From: Gemmatimonadaceae bacterium
GTDB taxonomy: Bacteria > Gemmatimonadota > Gemmatimonadetes > Gemmatimonadales > Gemmatimonadaceae
Assembly (NCBI GenBank): GCA_019689955.1
Contig: JADGGM010000084.1
Location: forward strand, 1 to 8,822
Length of the DNA stretch: 8,822 nt
Direction: 5' to 3'
The position numbers and the translations under genes are program-made. The notes beneath the pieces are model-generated. The model did no database searches and was not told the origin of the DNA. It saw only the letters and a program-made list of their open reading frames with translations. Positions 7,601-8,822 of this stretch are shown in pieces. How positions within the stretch are numbered: position 1 is the first letter of the stretch; the number at the start of each line of letters is the position of its first letter.

Positions 7601-8071
7601 TCCCGTGGTGTCCTCATCGATCGCCGACCGCCGCTCCGGAGCCTCCGCTTTCACCAGCATGATCTGCCCCGACGGCGTCTCTCGCACCACGACCCCGGTC
7701 CCCGCGAGCACGCGCTTGAGCGCCTCTCCTGCGGGCATGTCGTGCGCCGAGAGCGAGACGATCCGCTTCGCGGGGATCGTCTGGCTCGTGAAGGCGAGCC
7801 CGAGGTTTGCGCGCTGGTCGATCGCACGCAGCGCCTCCGCGAGCGGAACCTTCACCAGCTCCAGCGTGATCGGCCGCGCCAGCGGCGACGCGCTCGCCTG
7901 GACGGCGCTGGCCGGCGCGGGCGCGTGGATCGCGCGCTCGCCGGGGGCCGCGGCCTGCGCGTGCCCGGCGGCGGCGATGCTGAGGGTGGCGACTGCGCCG
8001 GCGATGCTCCATCGTGCCGGTGCGCGCCGGGAGATGAGCATCTCCCGTGCGCGTCGGAGCGCTCGCGTCAT
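4604..8071 (-). CDS. SusC/RagA-family TonB-dependent outer-membrane receptor with N-terminal STN domain (1155 aa)
   Basis: An outer-membrane active importer powered by TonB. Domains in order: Sec signal peptide 1-40 (ends A-H-A-Q-A); STN (secretin/TonB short N-terminal) domain about 66-141, with ITLELVKVPLAEALRAIDQ and MPAGEALKRVL; carboxypeptidase-regulatory-like Ig domain about 161-224; a TonB-box-like region near LQDVVTTATG (243-252); plug domain about 256-400 with the SusC/RagA signature GLVVQHTSGAPGDPSRLRLR (290-309) and IETIEVLKGPSAATLYGPDA; then a beta-barrel to the C-terminal Tyr, typical for outer-membrane barrels. The STN domain marks it as a transducer that signals through a FecR-type protein, and such a gene lies immediately upstream. 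C442 and C449, early in the barrel, may form a loop disulfide. Three possible starts exist within 10 bp (GTG 8080, ATG 8077, ATG 8071). I chose 8071 because the AGGAG ends 8 nt before it. The imported substrate is unknown; RagA relatives take up peptides, others glycans. Confidence 0.95.
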   Translation of the reverse strand: MTRALRRAREMLISRRAPARWSIAGAVATLSIAAAGHAQAAAPGERAIHAPAPASAVQASASPLARPITLELVKVPLAEALRAIDQRANLGLAFTSQTIPAKRIVSLSAHDMPAGEALKRVLAGTGVVVRETPSGQIMLVKAEAPERRSAIDEDTTGHAAVLVHVVDTATMQPLKGAVVGVRGTRLMATTTEQGYALLRDVPSGLRVVTVRFLGYAPADREVVVPDSGYLRLQVLLRMGMTRLQDVVTTATGPQRRMDIPNDVTMINADSITATQPIASVTDLLEGRVPGLVVQHTSGAPGDPSRLRLRGASSVLRSNDPIVVIDGVRIYAAQSDSTSANLASNGTGGFFGTANPIAAPSPLDQIDPQSIETIEVLKGPSAATLYGPDAANGVIVITTKKGRAGPAQWTVSASHGLSYMPGNYPEGIYRWGASLKTSKVQLCTLTQFDCQADSVVRFQALNDPRYSVLDQGADTKVSLGVSGGTDALTYALTGSYADQTGILKLPDIEAARFRAEHGGASPPDWMQRPQQLTRWSGTSRLTARINDHTNASLSTTLTRETQQRSSLERQLATLMATYIDPVSGTIWRGSATTFSPDDALLPDFYQRATDDATNFTNAANITWRPKSWLTTSADAGINVISRSDEVLLPRGLSRSIADSAGRLNIGHGSSVVSTVNARATATAPLPLGFRLQFATGANYTKTTLSSIMNGASGLRDGTSSINGAGEITTASQTGSDVTSFGWYVEPSFTHKRFTISTGLRLDGSSTFGTNVKLPAFPKLGGSWLISEEPFFPLKNVFDVLRIRAAYGRAGVWPGEADRLRLYTTSRVWLDDGFVEMDTLLSLGNSALRPERSTEIEGGFDADMFGDRLSVSVTGYRKMRYDALMSVPVAPSVYGRGIEVYRNIGEIRNTGLELSVSAQLVRSAPVTWSTTVNLSRNHNMVTKLGQGVQPFGPNDARVVAGYPLFGRWAKPILGYSDVNGNGVIEASEVLLGDTALYMGASEPNYEASLSTSLSLFRGAVTVGANFTYQDGLTQENNALFDRASNVIFSPGLSDPSSSFAEQAAVAVMQQTDYGLLQTVNTLRLNSLSVAFNASPRLARRFGTKALSVALQGTNVGLWTNYAGKDPNVNAAATGNKVFDTGVLPMPRAWMLAVRATY

Positions 8072-8079
8072 CGACATCA

Positions 8080-8084
8080 CTCCT
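8080..8084 (-). promoter_or_regulatory. Ribosome binding site of the SusC-like gene
   Basis: AGGAG within GAGAGGAG on the minus strand. It is 8 nt from the ATG at 8071, but only 2 nt from the ATG at 8077 and overlaps the GTG at 8080. This spacing decides the start in favour of 8071. Confidence 0.75.
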
Positions 8085-8108
8085 CTCGAGTGGGGGGTGT
8101 GGAAGAGA

Positions 8109-8822
8109 TCAGGGCGCGGCGGGCGCGCCCGTGGTGAGCTCCACGTGCCGCCCCTGCTGCACCACGTGGAGGTTCAGCACTTCGGCCAGACGCTGGAGCG
8201 CGCGTGGCGCGGGCTGGGTGGGATCGATCGTCATGGTAACGCCGAGCGCCGTGCGCGTGCGGTCGTCGATCGTGATCGTGAGGTCGTACCACCGCTCCAG
8301 GTCGCGCACGATCATCGTCACCGGGGCCATGTCGTAGACCAGCCGGCCGCGGACCCACGCGAGGTACCGGTCGATGTTCGCGTCGTGCTGCACGCTCGCG
8401 CGCCCGTCCGCGTCCATCTGCCCGAGATCGCCGCGTCCCAGGAGCGTCCCGGTCCCGATCGCGCCGCTCCGGGGGCGCAGCACGACCCGCCCCTCCGACA
8501 CGGCGACGTTCACCACGGAGTCCTCGGCGTACGACCGCACGTCGAACGCGGTCCCCACCGCCTGCACCGCCGCGCCGTGCGTGCGCACGACGAACGGGTG
8601 CTGGGTGTCGTGCGCGACGGTGAAGTACGCCTCTCCATCGAGGTCGATGGTCCGCGCATGCGCGAAGCGCCCGCTCGTGAAGCGGATGCGGCTCGCGGCG
8701 CCGAGTACCACGTGCGAGCCGTCGGGGAGTCCGATCTCGAGCCGTTCGCCCGGGCGCGTGGCCACTTCGCGCATCGCCGGCGGCTGCGCCGCGCGCCACC
8801 CCCACACGCCCACCGCCACCAC
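8109..8822 (-). CDS. FecR-family sigma regulator, C-terminal 237 residues (partial, runs off the right edge)
   Basis: This is an inner-membrane protein of the FecR/PupR type, which controls an ECF sigma factor in response to a TonB-dependent receptor. The visible part begins inside or at the end of a transmembrane helix (VVAVGVWGW, visible residues 1-9). The periplasmic FecR domain follows at about 27-115: RLEIGLPDGSHVVLGAASRI, then IDLDGEAYFTVA and VGTAFDVRSY, all hallmark segments. The C-terminal DUF4974/STN-like domain covers about 152-230 (RLVYDMAPVTMIVRDLERWY, then ALQRLAEVLNLHVV) and is the part expected to contact the receptor STN domain. The first in-frame GTG lies exactly at the window edge, so it is not evidence of a true start; the cytoplasmic N-terminal sigma-binding domain and most of the membrane segment must lie beyond 8822. 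The stop is 37 bp before the SusC start. A FecI-like sigma gene is expected further upstream but is not visible. Confidence 0.92.
   Translation of the reverse strand: MVAVGVWGWRAAQPPAMREVATRPGERLEIGLPDGSHVVLGAASRIRFTSGRFAHARTIDLDGEAYFTVAHDTQHPFVVRTHGAAVQAVGTAFDVRSYAEDSVVNVAVSEGRVVLRPRSGAIGTGTLLGRGDLGQMDADGRASVQHDANIDRYLAWVRGRLVYDMAPVTMIVRDLERWYDLTITIDDRTRTALGVTMTIDPTQPAPRALQRLAEVLNLHVVQQGRHVELTTGAPAAP

Larger units (their letters stand above)
1..8822 (-). other. Probable single operon: FecR - SusC(STN) - SusD - Ig/cupredoxin lipoprotein - TldD-like - TldE-like
   Basis: All six genes share one strand with junctions of 37, 14, 4 and 10 bp and a final 4 bp overlap. There is no gap over 40 bp, and I see no inverted repeat followed by a T-run in the gaps that would act as a terminator. 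The operon extends beyond both edges, so its promoter is not in view. Co-transcription is inferred from spacing only. Confidence 0.75.

Noticed and set aside
8072..8108. The 37 bp FecR-SusC gap as a possible promoter or attenuator
   Set aside because: It holds the ribosome site and a short GGGG/CCCC-type run but no -35/-10 pair or stable hairpin that I can identify.
5264..8137. A 957-codon open frame on the plus strand opposite the SusC-like gene
   Set aside because: It lies wholly antisense to a gene with clear domain evidence, is dominated by Arg, His, Val, Glu and Pro as expected for an antisense frame in GC-rich DNA, has no recognisable domain, and its frame is open mainly because stop codons are rare here.

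Overview
The window is GC-rich DNA in which all six genes I can support lie on the minus strand, head to tail, with gaps of 37 bp or less. In transcription order (right to left) they are: the C-terminal part of a FecR-type anti-sigma/sigma-regulator protein (8109-8822, N-terminus off the right edge); a SusC/RagA-type TonB-dependent outer-membrane receptor with an N-terminal STN signalling domain (4604-8071); a SusD/RagB-type lipoprotein (3075-4589); a surface or periplasmic lipoprotein with two Ig-like domains and a cupredoxin-like C-terminus (1985-3070); a Tat-exported TldD-like protein (349-1974); and the N-terminus of its TldE/PmbA-like partner (1-352, C-terminus off the left edge).

The likely source is Gemmatimonadota. 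SusC/SusD pairs are typical of Bacteroidota, but most of those are AT-rich. Here very GC-rich coding DNA is combined with SusCD, FecR and Ig-like lipoproteins, and this fits Gemmatimonadota best. A high-GC Bacteroidota/Rhodothermota relative is the main alternative. This is an inference from style, not a database result.

The junctions suggest a single transcription unit: 37 bp (FecR-SusC), 14 bp (SusC-SusD), 4 bp (SusD-lipoprotein), 10 bp (lipoprotein-TldD) and an ATGA overlap (TldD-TldE). No intergenic stretch is large enough to hold an obvious promoter or terminator. A FecI-like ECF sigma factor would be expected just beyond the right edge. In a model built from known families, SusC binds a ligand with the SusD lid and imports it with TonB energy. 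Its STN domain reports occupancy to FecR, which controls the sigma factor that drives the operon. The downstream lipoprotein and the TldD/TldE pair would act on or sense the imported molecule in the envelope.

The most unusual point is that two of the accessory proteins keep their folds but appear to have lost their metal sites. The TldD-like protein has DETLGR where the family has HExxGH, and an Ala where the third metal ligand Cys is expected. The cupredoxin-like domain lacks the expected His, Cys, His and Met copper ligands. Both translations were re-read directly from the nucleotides or checked in frame, but the family comparison is from memory and needs an alignment.
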